Assembly: GCF_003568865.1 (NCBI RefSeq)
Contig: NZ_CP031115.1
Coordinates: 248,001 to 312,000, forward strand
DNA length: 64,000 nucleotides
Direction of reading: 5' to 3'
DNA from: Rubrobacter indicoceani
GTDB taxonomy: Bacteria; Actinomycetota; Rubrobacteria; Rubrobacterales; Rubrobacteraceae
Of this stretch, positions 1 through 8,116 are shown one piece after another. Within the stretch, counting starts at the first letter, position 1. Each line of letters begins with the position of its first letter. A model generated the notes under the pieces. That model did not search any database. It had not been told where the DNA came from and saw only the letters and a program-made list of their open reading frames with translations. The translations under genes were made by a program, and so were the position numbers.

Positions 1-1
1 C

Positions 2-775
2 GTGCAGTGCAGCGTCGTTTCAGCAGGTTCTGCGCCAAGCTTCGGGGCGTGCTCCGGCGGAGCCGGTTCACACTCCGTGACAAACAGGCCAGAGGGGAGC
101 TACACCTTCACCGTAAAAGCGCGCGACAACGGAGGATTGGAGAGCACTAGGAGTCGGGAGTTCTTCATTGACGCGACGCCGCCGCAGACGACGATCACCT
201 CCGGCCCCGCAGACGGAGAAAGGACCAACCAGACCACTCTTACGTGGAACTTCTCTTCCTCGGAGACGGGCTCAACCTTTCAGTGCCGCATCTACCCCGC
301 TGCGCTGACCCCACCCGCCTTCTCTGAGTGCTCTGGTAGCGGAACCCATACTGCGAGCGGCTTCTCTTCGGGCACCTATACCTTCGAAGTGCGCGCTACT
401 GATACGGTCGGCAATACCGACATCACCTCGGCCAAGCGAACCATCACAGTAGACACGGTGAACCCCGGGGTGAGTAGCGTCACGCCGGCTCACCTTGAAA
501 AGAAGGTTGCACCAACGGCCAACGTTACCGCCACCTTCTCTGAGGCGATGAATGCAAATACCCTGAACAAAACGACCTTCAAGCTCGTCAGAAAGGGAAC
601 TCGCACCGCCGTCGGGGCCGGGGTAAGCCTAGCCGGCAACCGAGCTGTCCTCAATCCGAATCGTAACCTCGTGCGCGGGGCGACCTACACCGCTACGGTG
701 ACGACCGGAGCGCGAGACCTTGCAGGCAACCCGCTGAGCGCGTCAAAGACCTGGACCTTTACGGTCAAGAAGTAG
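2..775 (+). CDS. Secreted Ig-like repeat protein, 3' part only
   Basis: The frame is open at the window edge, so only the C-terminal 257 residues are seen. It begins inside a repeat of the FQC-S-x-D type (QCSVVSAG, later FQCRIYPA) that is common in actinobacterial extracellular proteins. It then holds a second such repeat (about residues 70-150) and a final SbsA/Big_5-type Ig-like domain (about 155-255) with the usual TATFSEAMN start and ending in TWTFTVKK. Such domains pack as beta-sandwich rods on secreted or surface proteins. No anchor is seen at the C-terminus. The first visible GTG is unlikely to be the real start. The family is clear but the function is unknown. Confidence 0.8.
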   Translation: MQCSVVSAGSAPSFGACSGGAGSHSVTNRPEGSYTFTVKARDNGGLESTRSREFFIDATPPQTTITSGPADGERTNQTTLTWNFSSSETGSTFQCRIYPAALTPPAFSECSGSGTHTASGFSSGTYTFEVRATDTVGNTDITSAKRTITVDTVNPGVSSVTPAHLEKKVAPTANVTATFSEAMNANTLNKTTFKLVRKGTRTAVGAGVSLAGNRAVLNPNRNLVRGATYTATVTTGARDLAGNPLSASKTWTFTVKK

Positions 776-785
776 ACTGCAAAAA

Positions 786-1064
786 TCAGCCTGGTGCACA
801 CCCGGCGATTTTTCGAGCGACGTCCGAAGCCGAGCAGTAGGTCACGAGCAGCGCGAAACACCCGGCTGAGACGATCCCCCAGCTCCTGAGAGGTCTTCCG
901 CGAGCGGCCTTGACGACGAGGACTATGCCAACAACGAAGAGAGCCAGGATGGAGACGAAAAACCAGAGTGGGCTGAGAAAGATCAGGATCAGAACGGCGA
1001 GAAGCGCGATGATGGCTTTCACGATCAGCGACAGCGACGAAAACCAACTCCACAATCTACCCAC
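786..1064 (-). CDS. Small hypothetical membrane protein
   Basis: A 92-residue protein with a GTG start. It has a very hydrophobic stretch over about residues 12-50 (two closely spaced membrane segments), a short basic loop (KAARGRP), and a third hydrophobic stretch near 62-77. It lies tail-to-tail with the Ig-like gene. I recognise no family. The amphipathic layout and an uninterrupted frame in high-GC DNA make it plausible, but there is no strong ribosome binding site. Confidence 0.5.
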   Translation of the reverse strand: MGRLWSWFSSLSLIVKAIIALLAVLILIFLSPLWFFVSILALFVVGIVLVVKAARGRPLRSWGIVSAGCFALLVTYCSASDVARKIAGCAPG

Positions 1065-1162
1065 GATGCCCCCGAATCAGGTGGTGATGAACTGTACCCC
1101 ACCGGCATCATAGACATGAAAGAACGCTTACGTCAACGGTGAGCCTCCAGTAGACTTCCGGT

Positions 1163-1402
1163 ATGGCGAGAGCAAACGGGGGAGGTTCGGAACCTAAAGA
1201 ACGCAAGGATGGCCGTTGGCAATCGAATTACACGGTCTACATAGACGGTGTACCGAAGCTCAGGAGCGTATACGCTAGGAACAAGAGTGAGTGCCGAAAA
1301 AAGCTCATGGCCAAGCTCGCTGAGCGCGACGGGGGACTCGTCCTTCAAGCGTCGTCAGGTAGCCGGGCATGTTGTCATGGATTTGCAGCTTGCCGGATGT
1401 GA
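1163..1402 (+). pseudogene. Truncated tyrosine-integrase N-terminus (arm-binding domain)
   Basis: Residues 1-60 (to about base 1342) match the arm-type DNA-binding domain at the start of Tn916-like and phage tyrosine recombinases: ERKDGRWQSNYTV, a strand-turn-strand core, then a basic helix ending KLAERDGG. After this the frame runs about 20 meaningless codons antisense to the HNH gene. The core-binding and catalytic R-HxxR-Y domains are absent, so it cannot recombine DNA. The break coincides with the 3' end of the convergent HNH gene, which suggests that one deletion joined the two. It marks one edge of a former mobile island. Confidence 0.7.
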
Positions 1403-2234
1403 TCACCTCGTAGCGTTCGGAGACGCTCATCATCCCGCTGTCGAACGTCCAGTGACACGTCCGGCACAGAGCGAGTCCGTTGACGGGACGGTCGTCCCCT
1501 GAAAGGCTCCATGCCTTGATATGTGCTGCTTCGGCGAGGGTGTGTCCCTCGGGGGTTCGTACCCGGATGCCGCAAAGCGTGCAGCGGTTAGCGTATGCCA
1601 TGATGACCGCTCTGCGAAAGCCCTGATCCCGGACGGCGGGCAGGTACTCCTCTTCGACTGCGATGGATTCCCGCGCTTCCGGGTCTTGCGGGTGCCTGAG
1701 AAGCTCCTCGCCGTACAGAAAGGCCTTGCGGTTGATAAGGCTCTGCTGGCAGATATCCTGTCTTGCCGAAGGTGTGAAACAAGTCTCTATCAGGGTTGAG
1801 CGGAGGTACTCGCGGCTGGCGCTGTCTTGCACGAGATCATAAAGATCCTCATCGAGAACGGCCCCGCGAACACACGCCCGGAGTCGGGAGACGCTGTTCT
1901 CGGCGTGGTCCGACTCCCGTTCTCTTCCCGAGACGAGGGACAGGTGCCAGAAACCTTCGCTCTTCAAACGCACGAACGGCATGGCGAGGGTGCTCGGCTT
2001 CGTGAACGGGATGGAACGCTCCCAGTAACGCTCGTAGAACTCGATCAGCTCGTCCGTGGCTTCTATGAAATTCGTCCCGATCTGGTTGAGTTCGATGAGA
2101 TCCAGAACAGAGAGGAGCAGGATCGGTTTCTGCGGAGCTTTGTGCAGAGTTCTTTCGGGCCATTTTGCCCTGTTCCCCGACCTGTTGAGGTTCGAGAAGC
2201 ATTTTTCGTAGTGTCGTATATGCTTATCGCTCAA
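1305..2234 (-). CDS. Phosphorothioate-binding-type (SBD) HNH restriction endonuclease
   Basis: A 309-residue protein read from a TTG at 2234 that overlaps the TGA of the dndC stub; no ATG lies nearby. Residues about 1-150 resemble the sulfur-binding domain of SprMcrA/ScoMcrA-type enzymes (APQKPILLLSVLDLIE, then MPFVRLKSEGFWHL). The C-terminal part is a McrA-like HNH nuclease with C218-x2-C221, AAHI (H238), NGLALC and CxxCH..FD (N252, C257, C260, H261). Family knowledge: such enzymes cut DNA carrying phosphorothioate or, in some members, 5-methylcytosine. The last ten or so residues are antisense to the integrase relic, so the native C-terminus was replaced, but the nuclease core is complete. 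It could still be active. An unusual start and island decay leave expression uncertain. Confidence 0.75.
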   Translation of the reverse strand: MSDKHIRHYEKCFSNLNRSGNRAKWPERTLHKAPQKPILLLSVLDLIELNQIGTNFIEATDELIEFYERYWERSIPFTKPSTLAMPFVRLKSEGFWHLSLVSGRERESDHAENSVSRLRACVRGAVLDEDLYDLVQDSASREYLRSTLIETCFTPSARQDICQQSLINRKAFLYGEELLRHPQDPEARESIAVEEEYLPAVRDQGFRRAVIMAYANRCTLCGIRVRTPEGHTLAEAAHIKAWSLSGDDRPVNGLALCRTCHWTFDSGMMSVSERYEVITSGKLQIHDNMPGYLTTLEGRVPRRAQRAWP

Positions 2235-2485
2235 AAGACGGGCGTTTCCACCTTCGTGTCCGACGCGATAACGAACACCGGCTTCCAGCGGTCTTCCACC
2301 GGCGATCCTTCGAAGGCTTTCCATACGATCTGAAGCACGGTGGTCGAGTCTTTGCCACCGCTGTAGCCGATCACCCACGGCTGAGGATTGCTTTTGTACA
2401 ACTGCCGCACTTCTCTGTAAATATCCTGCATAGTGCGGGAATCGAAGACCGATATTTCCTTTGGTGGTCCGAAATCGACCGTCAT
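2231..2485 (-). pseudogene. dndC: dndC N-terminal fragment (DNA phosphorothioation)
   Basis: 84 residues that match the start of DndC, the PAPS-reductase-like ATPase of the Dnd DNA phosphorothioation system. It has PWVIGYSGGKDSTTVLQ (PP-loop SGGKDS) followed by a VFVIASDTKVETPV strand. DndC is normally about 500 residues; here the frame stops at 2231-2233 just after the first beta-alpha units. The rest of dndC, dndD and dndE are missing, and the HNH reading frame starts at once. The direction (dnd genes, then the nuclease) matches known Dnd-linked restriction loci. I infer a single deletion that fused the dndC 5' end to the nuclease gene. Confidence 0.8.
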
Positions 2486-2804
2486 GGAAGGATCTCACTC
2501 TTCCTGAATCTGTTGTGGGGTGGCGGATACAGGGGAGCGACACCCTCGGCGGGCTCCGAACCTGATCTGTGAGGGTCTGGTTTCAAACGGGGATGCCTCG
2601 CCACGGTCCATCCTCCCGCGTGCCATGGTGCGCTCGCCATTGCCCGAAGATTATAGAGGAGTGTGTCTCGAAGATCGAGGCAGATCACACCGGCTCGTAC
2701 TCGCTGTTTTCTCTACGGGATCTATTCGCCTATAACCGGGCGCTGTTATGGGTAAAGGGTCTCTGAAAGGCAGGTTCTACGGATATCTACGAACAGGAGG
2801 GCCA
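2486..2804. other. Unassigned stretch upstream of the dndC stub
   Basis: About 320 bases with no convincing gene. On the minus strand a frame (2482-2688) ends with an ATGA overlap on the dndC start, as a former upstream dnd gene would, but its residues match nothing I know. On the plus strand a 65-codon frame (2569-2766) has a plausible C-terminal part (CPKIIEECVSKIEADHTGSY). Either could be a relic of the same island. The DUF2231 ribosome binding site closes the region. Confidence 0.3.
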
Positions 2805-3263
2805 ATGCCCCGGGTCAGCGTGATGGGACACCCCGTACATCCAATACTTCAGGCGATACCTTCCGCCGTTCTTCCGGCCTCGACCGTCTTTGACGTGCTG
2901 GCCCGCGTAAGCGAGAGCGACGAGGAGGGCTTCAGCAAGGCCGCGCACTACACTCTGGTCTTCGGCCTTGCGGGGGCTGCGGGGGCCGCCGCAACCGGCA
3001 TCCTTGATTACTACGAAATAGAAAACCGGCCCGTCCGGCGGGTTGCGCTCTACCACGGCCTTGCGAACGTGGCTTTGATCTCCTGCTACACGGCGTGCCT
3101 TGTGCGGCGGCGCAGGAGCAAGCGGGCGGACAACAAGGGGCTGGTGCTCTCAAGCCTGGGGGCGTCCCTGATCGGCCTCTCCGGCTACCTCGGCGGGGAA
3201 CTCGTATACGAACACGGCGTCCGGGTCGGCGAGGATGCCGATGGCATTCCCGGCGCGGCCTAG
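2805..3263 (+). CDS. DUF2231 family membrane protein
   Basis: A 152-residue protein. The start chosen is the ATG at 2805 because a perfect AGGAGG lies at 2795-2800; a longer frame from 2748 has no such site. It opens with GHPVHPILQAIP, the hallmark of DUF2231 membrane proteins, and has about four hydrophobic segments (residues 13-30, 47-66, 82-100, 115-133). DUF2231 proteins are small integral membrane proteins, some with redox or haem partners; the function here is unknown. It is followed by another small membrane protein on the same strand. Confidence 0.8.
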   Translation: MPRVSVMGHPVHPILQAIPSAVLPASTVFDVLARVSESDEEGFSKAAHYTLVFGLAGAAGAAATGILDYYEIENRPVRRVALYHGLANVALISCYTACLVRRRRSKRADNKGLVLSSLGASLIGLSGYLGGELVYEHGVRVGEDADGIPGAA

Positions 3264-3338
3264 GGCGTCTGAACCTGAAGGTGTCGAAGAGGCGCGCACC
3301 CACACAAAGCGGATACTCGATAGAAGATTGGTGAAGCA

Positions 3339-3677
3339 GTGGATAACAGAGAAGACACGAAAAGCAAAAGTGGCGGACACCGCAAAGGGACGGCCAGAGT
3401 TCTTGCGGCGGTGAGCTTCGTCCTTATAGCGTTCGGCCTGATCGTCTCCTTCACGAGCGGCGGGGCGAGCATCGTGCCCGGGTTTCTCGCAATAGTCTGC
3501 GGCGTCCTGGCCTACGCGCTCGGCTCCAACAGGCTCGGTCCCCTGGCCATCGCTCTTGGCGTGATCGTCGCCTTCTTCGGGCTGGCCGCCAGCCAGGGTC
3601 TCGTACCCGGGCTCCAGGCAACGGACCACTCCTACCCGGAGAACATCCCCGAACAGCAGAGCGGCGAAGGCAACTGA
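3339..3677 (+). CDS. Small hypothetical membrane protein
   Basis: 112 residues from a GTG. A charged N-terminus (residues 1-18, rich in K, R, D) is followed by three hydrophobic segments (about 20-40, 44-62, 66-84) and a polar tail ending PEQQSGEGN. I recognise no family. It sits 75 bases after the DUF2231 gene on the same strand and directly before a strong terminator, so it probably closes a two-gene unit. Confidence 0.65.
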   Translation: MDNREDTKSKSGGHRKGTARVLAAVSFVLIAFGLIVSFTSGGASIVPGFLAIVCGVLAYALGSNRLGPLAIALGVIVAFFGLAASQGLVPGLQATDHSYPENIPEQQSGEGN

Positions 3678-3684
3678 GGGACGG

Positions 3685-3724
3685 AAAAAGCCCCGCACCT
3701 TTCCGGGATGCGGGGCTTCTTTTA
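3685..3724. terminator. Intrinsic terminator between convergent genes
   Basis: A perfect 10-bp stem (AAGCCCCGCA at 3688-3697 with TGCGGGGCTT at 3709-3718) is preceded by an A-run and followed by a T-rich stretch. It can stop transcription from both the small membrane-protein gene and the convergent cyclophilin gene. Confidence 0.85.
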
Positions 3725-3747
3725 CAGGCTTTGCGGGTGGTGAGGGG

Positions 3748-4260
3748 CTAGGATTCCTCGATCTCGACGCTCTGTATCGCATCGCCGGGGTTCGGGTCAC
3801 GCTGCGGGTCACGTTCGCGGATCGCAAGCACGGTGTCCATGCCCTCGACGACCTCCCCGAAGACGGCGTGCTTGCCGTCAAGCCAGGGGGTCGCTACGTG
3901 CGTGATAAAGAACTGTGAGCCGCCCGTGTTCGGGCCGGCGTTCGCCATCGAGAACAGGCCGGGTTTGTCGTGCTTGAGCGAGGGGTGGAACTCGTCCGGG
4001 ATGCGGTAGCCGGGACCGCCCGTCCCCGTTCCGGTCGGGTCGCCGCCCTGCACCATGAAGTCCGGGATGACGCGGTGAAACGTAGTCCCGTCAAAGTAGC
4101 CGTCCCGCGCCAGAAAGACGAAGTTGTTGACCGTTACCGGGGCTTCTTCGGCGAAGAGCCGCGCCTTTATGTCGCCGCGCTCGGTGTGGATGGTCGCGGT
4201 GTAGGTCTTGCCCGCTTCCAGCTGCATCTCCGGCGGGTTGCTGTATGCGTTTGCTGGCAT
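3748..4260 (-). CDS. Cyclophilin-type peptidyl-prolyl cis-trans isomerase
   Basis: 170 residues with no signal peptide, so probably cytoplasmic. It speeds cis-trans isomerisation of Xaa-Pro bonds. Cyclophilin signatures are present: [14 protein letters not shown] (residues 61-74, catalytic R63 and Q71), GSQFFIT (114-120) and a late H131 in GKHAVFGEV. The length is normal for single-domain bacterial cyclophilins. It is monocistronic, with a shared terminator downstream. Confidence 0.95.
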   Translation of the reverse strand: MPANAYSNPPEMQLEAGKTYTATIHTERGDIKARLFAEEAPVTVNNFVFLARDGYFDGTTFHRVIPDFMVQGGDPTGTGTGGPGYRIPDEFHPSLKHDKPGLFSMANAGPNTGGSQFFITHVATPWLDGKHAVFGEVVEGMDTVLAIRERDPQRDPNPGDAIQSVEIEES

Positions 4261-4412
4261 GTTTACGCTCCTGCTGTTGTTTTCATTTATCTGCCAGACA
4301 AGTATAAGGAAGTTCCCGTCAAACGCAGAGCCGCCGGATTAACCGCCTCTTTGAGCGGGCAACTATCCCGGGCAGGCTCTCATTACCTCTACGAAAACCG
4401 AAAGGGGAGACT

Positions 4413-5396
4413 ATGCAATATCGCAGGCTGGGGGGCACGGGACTACAGGTGTCGGAACTCTGCCTCGGGACGATGACGTTCGGCAACGAAGCCGACGAGG
4501 CGACGGCCAGGGAGATCACGGACGGGTTTATCGAGGCCGGGGGCAACTTTCTAGATACGGCGAACGTCTACTCCCGGGGCGTATCGGAGGAGATCACGGG
4601 CCGCGTCCTCGCCGGACACGACCGCGAGGACTACGTTCTTGCAACGAAGTTCCGCTTCCCGATGGGCGACGGGCCGAACAGCTCCGGCGCATCCAGAAAG
4701 CACGTCCTGGCGGCGTGCGACGCGAGCCTCAAGCGGCTCGGGACGGACTACATAGACCTGTATCAGATCCACTGCTGGGACGCCTCCACACCGCTGGAGG
4801 AGACGCTCTCTGCGCTTACGGACCTTGTCGAGAGCGGCAAGGTCCGGTACCTCGGAGCGTCGAACTTCACGGCCTGGCAGATAGAGAAATCCATTCGCAT
4901 AAGCGAGCGCGAAGGCTTCGCCCGCTTTAACTGTCTTCAGCCGCAGTACTCCCTGATCGTACGAGACATCGAGCACGAGATAGTCCCCGTCTGCAGGGAG
5001 GAAGAACTCGGGATCATCCCCTGGAGTCCTCTGGCCGGCGGCTTCCTGACGGGCAAGTACCCCCGCAGGGACGCGCCGCCCGAAGGGACCCGCATGGCCG
5101 ACTGGGGCGACACCTGGAAGCGACACGCCACCGAGGCCAAATTCGACGCTGTGGACAAGCTGAAGAGGGTAGCGAAAGATAAAGGCAAGGAGCCGGCGCA
5201 GGTCGCGCTCAACTGGGTGAAGGACCGCCCCGGCGTTACGGCCCCGATCATCGGCGCAAGGAACATCGAGCAACTCAGAGGCAACCTCGCCTCTACCGGA
5301 TGGTCGCTCGACGAAAGCGAAAAAGATACGCTTGAAGAAGCCACCGCGCTGCCGTACACGTACCCGTACGGCATGATCGCGGGCGCAAACTCCTGA
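4413..5396 (+). CDS. Aldo/keto reductase
   Basis: 327 residues; the ATG at 4413 follows a good GAAAGGGGAG site. It is a (beta/alpha)8 NADPH-dependent oxidoreductase of the AKR superfamily. The catalytic tetrad is visible: D48 and Y53 (FLDTANVYSRG), K79 (ATKF) and H120 (YQIHCWD). Cofactor-binding SNFTAWQ and NIEQLRGNL motifs lie further on. It belongs to the Tas/YhdN-like group that reduces small aldehydes and ketones; the substrate cannot be told from sequence. It stands alone and has its own terminator. Confidence 0.93.
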   Translation: MQYRRLGGTGLQVSELCLGTMTFGNEADEATAREITDGFIEAGGNFLDTANVYSRGVSEEITGRVLAGHDREDYVLATKFRFPMGDGPNSSGASRKHVLAACDASLKRLGTDYIDLYQIHCWDASTPLEETLSALTDLVESGKVRYLGASNFTAWQIEKSIRISEREGFARFNCLQPQYSLIVRDIEHEIVPVCREEELGIIPWSPLAGGFLTGKYPRRDAPPEGTRMADWGDTWKRHATEAKFDAVDKLKRVAKDKGKEPAQVALNWVKDRPGVTAPIIGARNIEQLRGNLASTGWSLDESEKDTLEEATALPYTYPYGMIAGANS

Positions 5397-5405
5397 TCGC
5401 GAAAA

Positions 5406-5441
5406 AGGCCGGGTCTCGAAAAAACGAGATCCGGCCTCTCT
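5406..5441. terminator. Intrinsic terminator after the aldo/keto reductase gene
   Basis: A 12-bp stem with one G-U pair (5407-5418 with 5425-5436) around a six-A loop. It follows an A-run and precedes a T/C-rich tract, and serves the aldo/keto reductase gene and probably the convergent M42 peptidase gene. Confidence 0.8.
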
Positions 5442-5462
5442 GCTCTGTTTTCCGGGCGAGGC

Positions 5463-6515
5463 TTACAGCGCGTAGTCTCCGGTGTGCGCCTCTTCGAGGT
5501 ACTTCGCAAGCAAGGTGATGCACGCCTGTACATCTTCGGCGTTGACCATCTCGTTGACGGAGTGGACGTAGCGGCAGGGGATGGAGAGCGTTATGGAGGG
5601 AGCGCCGCCGTTCTGGCGCTGGACGCCGCCCGCGTCGGTGCCGCCGCGAGGCAGGATCTCCATCTGGTGCGGGATTTCTTCGCGCTCGGCGATGGAGCGG
5701 AAATGCTCGACGAGCTTCGGGTGGCAGATAAGGCTTCCGTCCATGATCTTGATCGCCGCCCCGCCCCCGAGCTTGCTGATCTCATCCTGGCCGCCCCCGC
5801 CCGGCACGTCGAGCGCGAGCGTGATGTCCAGCGCGACCACGATGTCCGGCTTTATGGATGATCCGCTCGCGACCGCGCCCCGAAGCCCGACCTCTTCCTG
5901 CGAGGTCGCAACGGCGTAGATGTTCGCTTCGTTGGACTCCATCGCCTTCAGGGCCTCGTACATCACGAAAAGCCCGATGCGGTCGTCCATCGCCTTGCCG
6001 ATGTAGTTCTCCCCGACCTTCTCTAACGTCCGGTCCATCGTGACGTAATCCCCGACGCGCACCCTGTCTTTCACTTCATCGGCGCTCAGGCCGAGGTCTA
6101 CAAAGAACTCCTGCGCCTTCGGCATCTTGTTCGCCTCGTCCCCGGCGACGTGCGGCGGCTTGCGGGCCGGCTGGAGCGCGCCGCGCAGGGACTCGCCCTT
6201 GCTCGTTGTTACGATCACGCGCTGCGAGACCATGTTCGCCGGGTCGTGACCGCCGAGGGTCTGGAGGCGCAGGAATCCCTTCTCGTCTATGTACTTGACG
6301 ATAAAACCGATCTCATCCATGTGCGCCGCGACCATTACCTTCGGTGCGCCGTCCCGCCCCTTTTTCGTGGCGATGACGCTGCCGAGCGCGTCGGTCTTTA
6401 CCCTGTCCGAGAGCGGGGCGAGAACTTCGCGGGCGATCTCCCGCTGCTTCTCCTCCCGACCCGGTACGGACGGCGTCTCTACAAGCCTTCTGAGCAGCTT
6501 TTCGTCTACAGGCAA
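5463..6515 (-). CDS. M42 family metalloaminopeptidase
   Basis: A 350-residue tetrahedral-aminopeptidase-type enzyme. The TTG at 6515 is chosen because GGGGGA precedes it and the length then matches the family; the frame runs further up without similarity. Dinuclear metal ligands are visible: H65 and D67 (AAHMDEIG), D177 (KAMDDR), E207/E208 (SQEEVG), D230 (VALDIT) and a late H in YVHS. M42 enzymes assemble as dodecamers and trim N-terminal residues from peptides in the cytoplasm. It stands 106 bases after the phosphatidylcholine synthase gene on the same strand. Confidence 0.93.
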   Translation of the reverse strand: MPVDEKLLRRLVETPSVPGREEKQREIAREVLAPLSDRVKTDALGSVIATKKGRDGAPKVMVAAHMDEIGFIVKYIDEKGFLRLQTLGGHDPANMVSQRVIVTTSKGESLRGALQPARKPPHVAGDEANKMPKAQEFFVDLGLSADEVKDRVRVGDYVTMDRTLEKVGENYIGKAMDDRIGLFVMYEALKAMESNEANIYAVATSQEEVGLRGAVASGSSIKPDIVVALDITLALDVPGGGGQDEISKLGGGAAIKIMDGSLICHPKLVEHFRSIAEREEIPHQMEILPRGGTDAGGVQRQNGGAPSITLSIPCRYVHSVNEMVNAEDVQACITLLAKYLEEAHTGDYAL

Positions 6516-6621
6516 AACGTCTCCCCCGATATCTAAGGCCGGTGAACTGTAAACGCAGGATAGCACTTCGCCTCGAGGGTTCCGTAAAAGAGACGGGGTC
6601 CGACGGAGAGCCTCCCTGCGG

Positions 6622-7431
6622 CTAGTCGAGGGCTTCGCCTTCCTCCATGCGGCGTTCGTCGAGGACCATTTTCCCATGCAGGAAGAGGCTCAGGCCGAAG
6701 TAGTAGAAGAGGTAGGCGATGGAGAAGCCAAGGATAAGCGGGTGCGGGTCCGGCAGCTGCAGCAGGATAATGGCGTAGGCGACAAGCCAGAGCGCGCTCA
6801 AAAGCAGCGAGAGCTTCCGGAAGGCGACGGTCCGGGTCGGGTAGATGTAGCGTATCGGCACAAAGACAAAAAGCGAGCAGCCGATAACGAGCGCGGCCAG
6901 AGCGCCGGGGTTCATCTCGAAGACGATGGCGTAGAAGGCCAGCACGTTGAAGTAGCTCGGGAAGCCGAGAAAGAAGTGGTCGTCGGTCTTTGCGTCCACC
7001 CGGCAGAACTGATAGCTCGACGCGAGCAGCGGAACCGCCGCCACGACGAGCCCGAGGTTGCCGGCCGGAAAGAACCCGCCGCTCCAGAGCAGGGCCACCG
7101 GCGCAAAAACATAGGTTACGTAGTCAACGATGTTGTCGAGCATCGCCCCGTCGAAGAAGGGAAGAGCCTCGCTGACGCGGAACCGCCTGGCCAGCAACCC
7201 GTCGGTCGAGTCTATAACAAGGGTGGCGAGCATAAGCCAGAGCGCGGTCTCCACCTGCCCCTGAAACGCGGCGGCGAGTATGAGCATGGCAAGCACGACC
7301 CCGCTTGCGGTGTAGAGATGAACCCCTACGGCCTTGAGCCGGAACCAGGGCGGGGTATCTTCCCCCTCCCGAAGCTCGGGCCTTACATCGTCTTCGTGTC
7401 TGTCGTGTCTGTCCGGTTCCTCGCTTCTCAT
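6622..7431 (-). CDS. pcs: Phosphatidylcholine synthase (CDP-alcohol phosphatidyltransferase)
   Basis: 269 residues from the ATG at 7431, which has GTGGGGA upstream; an ATG 15 bases earlier lacks a site. It is an integral membrane protein with about eight hydrophobic segments. The CDP-alcohol motif reads D77-G-x2-A-R-x12-G95-x3-D99-x3-D103. The 12-residue gap, in place of the usual 8, is the published hallmark of bacterial Pcs, which condenses choline with CDP-diacylglycerol to make phosphatidylcholine in one step. The polar N-terminus (residues 1-28) is extra. A second, methylation route is encoded at 26-28 kb. Confidence 0.85.
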   Translation of the reverse strand: MRSEEPDRHDRHEDDVRPELREGEDTPPWFRLKAVGVHLYTASGVVLAMLILAAAFQGQVETALWLMLATLVIDSTDGLLARRFRVSEALPFFDGAMLDNIVDYVTYVFAPVALLWSGGFFPAGNLGLVVAAVPLLASSYQFCRVDAKTDDHFFLGFPSYFNVLAFYAIVFEMNPGALAALVIGCSLFVFVPIRYIYPTRTVAFRKLSLLLSALWLVAYAIILLQLPDPHPLILGFSIAYLFYYFGLSLFLHGKMVLDERRMEEGEALD

Positions 7432-7606
7432 ATATCCCCACATCATACCAGCGCGCGGGGCTTACTCTAGAGCGACCCGCCACAACCCTTCCCGTAACCG
7501 TACAAAAGGGTACGATGCGCGTTGGGGGTGGGATCACACCCGCTGCCTCTCGTAGGGCTTGCTTCTACACAGAAAAACACAGGGGAACAAAGAGGACGGG
7601 GGACTT

Positions 7607-8116
7607 ATGACTCTGGAGCGTTCGGGCGGGTACGAAGCGCAGGACGCGGGCTACCGCGAGAAAGTGAAGGGCGGCTTTGAAAAGCAGACGTTCATGAAGA
7701 CCATCGGGGCGACGCTCGAGGCGGTGAGGCCGGGGTATTGTGAGGTACACCTCCCCTTCCGCAAAGACCTGTGCCAGCACACGGGCTTTATCCACGCCGG
7801 GGTGACGACAACGATCTCGGACAACGCCTGCGGCTTTGCCGCCCTGACCCTGATGCCCCCGGACTCCGAGGTCCTCTCGGTGGAGTTCAAGATGAACCTG
7901 CTGCGCCCGGCCATCGGGGAGAAGCTTGTTGCCCGCGCCACCGTCGTCAAGCCGGGCAAGACGGTAACGGTCGTTCAGGCCGAGGTCGCAGCCGTCTCCG
8001 GCGGCGGGGAGAAGCCCTGCGGTTTCATGGTCGCTACGATGATGCGCCTCGAAGTGCCGGAAGGGTCCTCCGGCCCGGAGAACGCCGCTGCGGAACTCAA
8101 AGAACCGGCGGGCTAG
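7607..8116 (+). CDS. PaaI-type hotdog thioesterase
   Basis: 169 residues from the ATG at 7607, with GAGGACGGGGG upstream; an earlier TTG frame start is rejected. It is a hotdog-fold acyl-CoA thioesterase of the PaaI/YdiI group: a helix preceded by GFIHAGVTTTISDNACG (the HAG/HGG-like active-site turn), then SVEFKMNLLRPA and a long beta strand with TVVQAEVAAV. It would hydrolyse aromatic or medium-chain acyl-CoA. It overlaps the stop of the convergent small winged-helix gene by four bases. Confidence 0.88.
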   Translation: MTLERSGGYEAQDAGYREKVKGGFEKQTFMKTIGATLEAVRPGYCEVHLPFRKDLCQHTGFIHAGVTTTISDNACGFAALTLMPPDSEVLSVEFKMNLLRPAIGEKLVARATVVKPGKTVTVVQAEVAAVSGGGEKPCGFMVATMMRLEVPEGSSGPENAAAELKEPAG

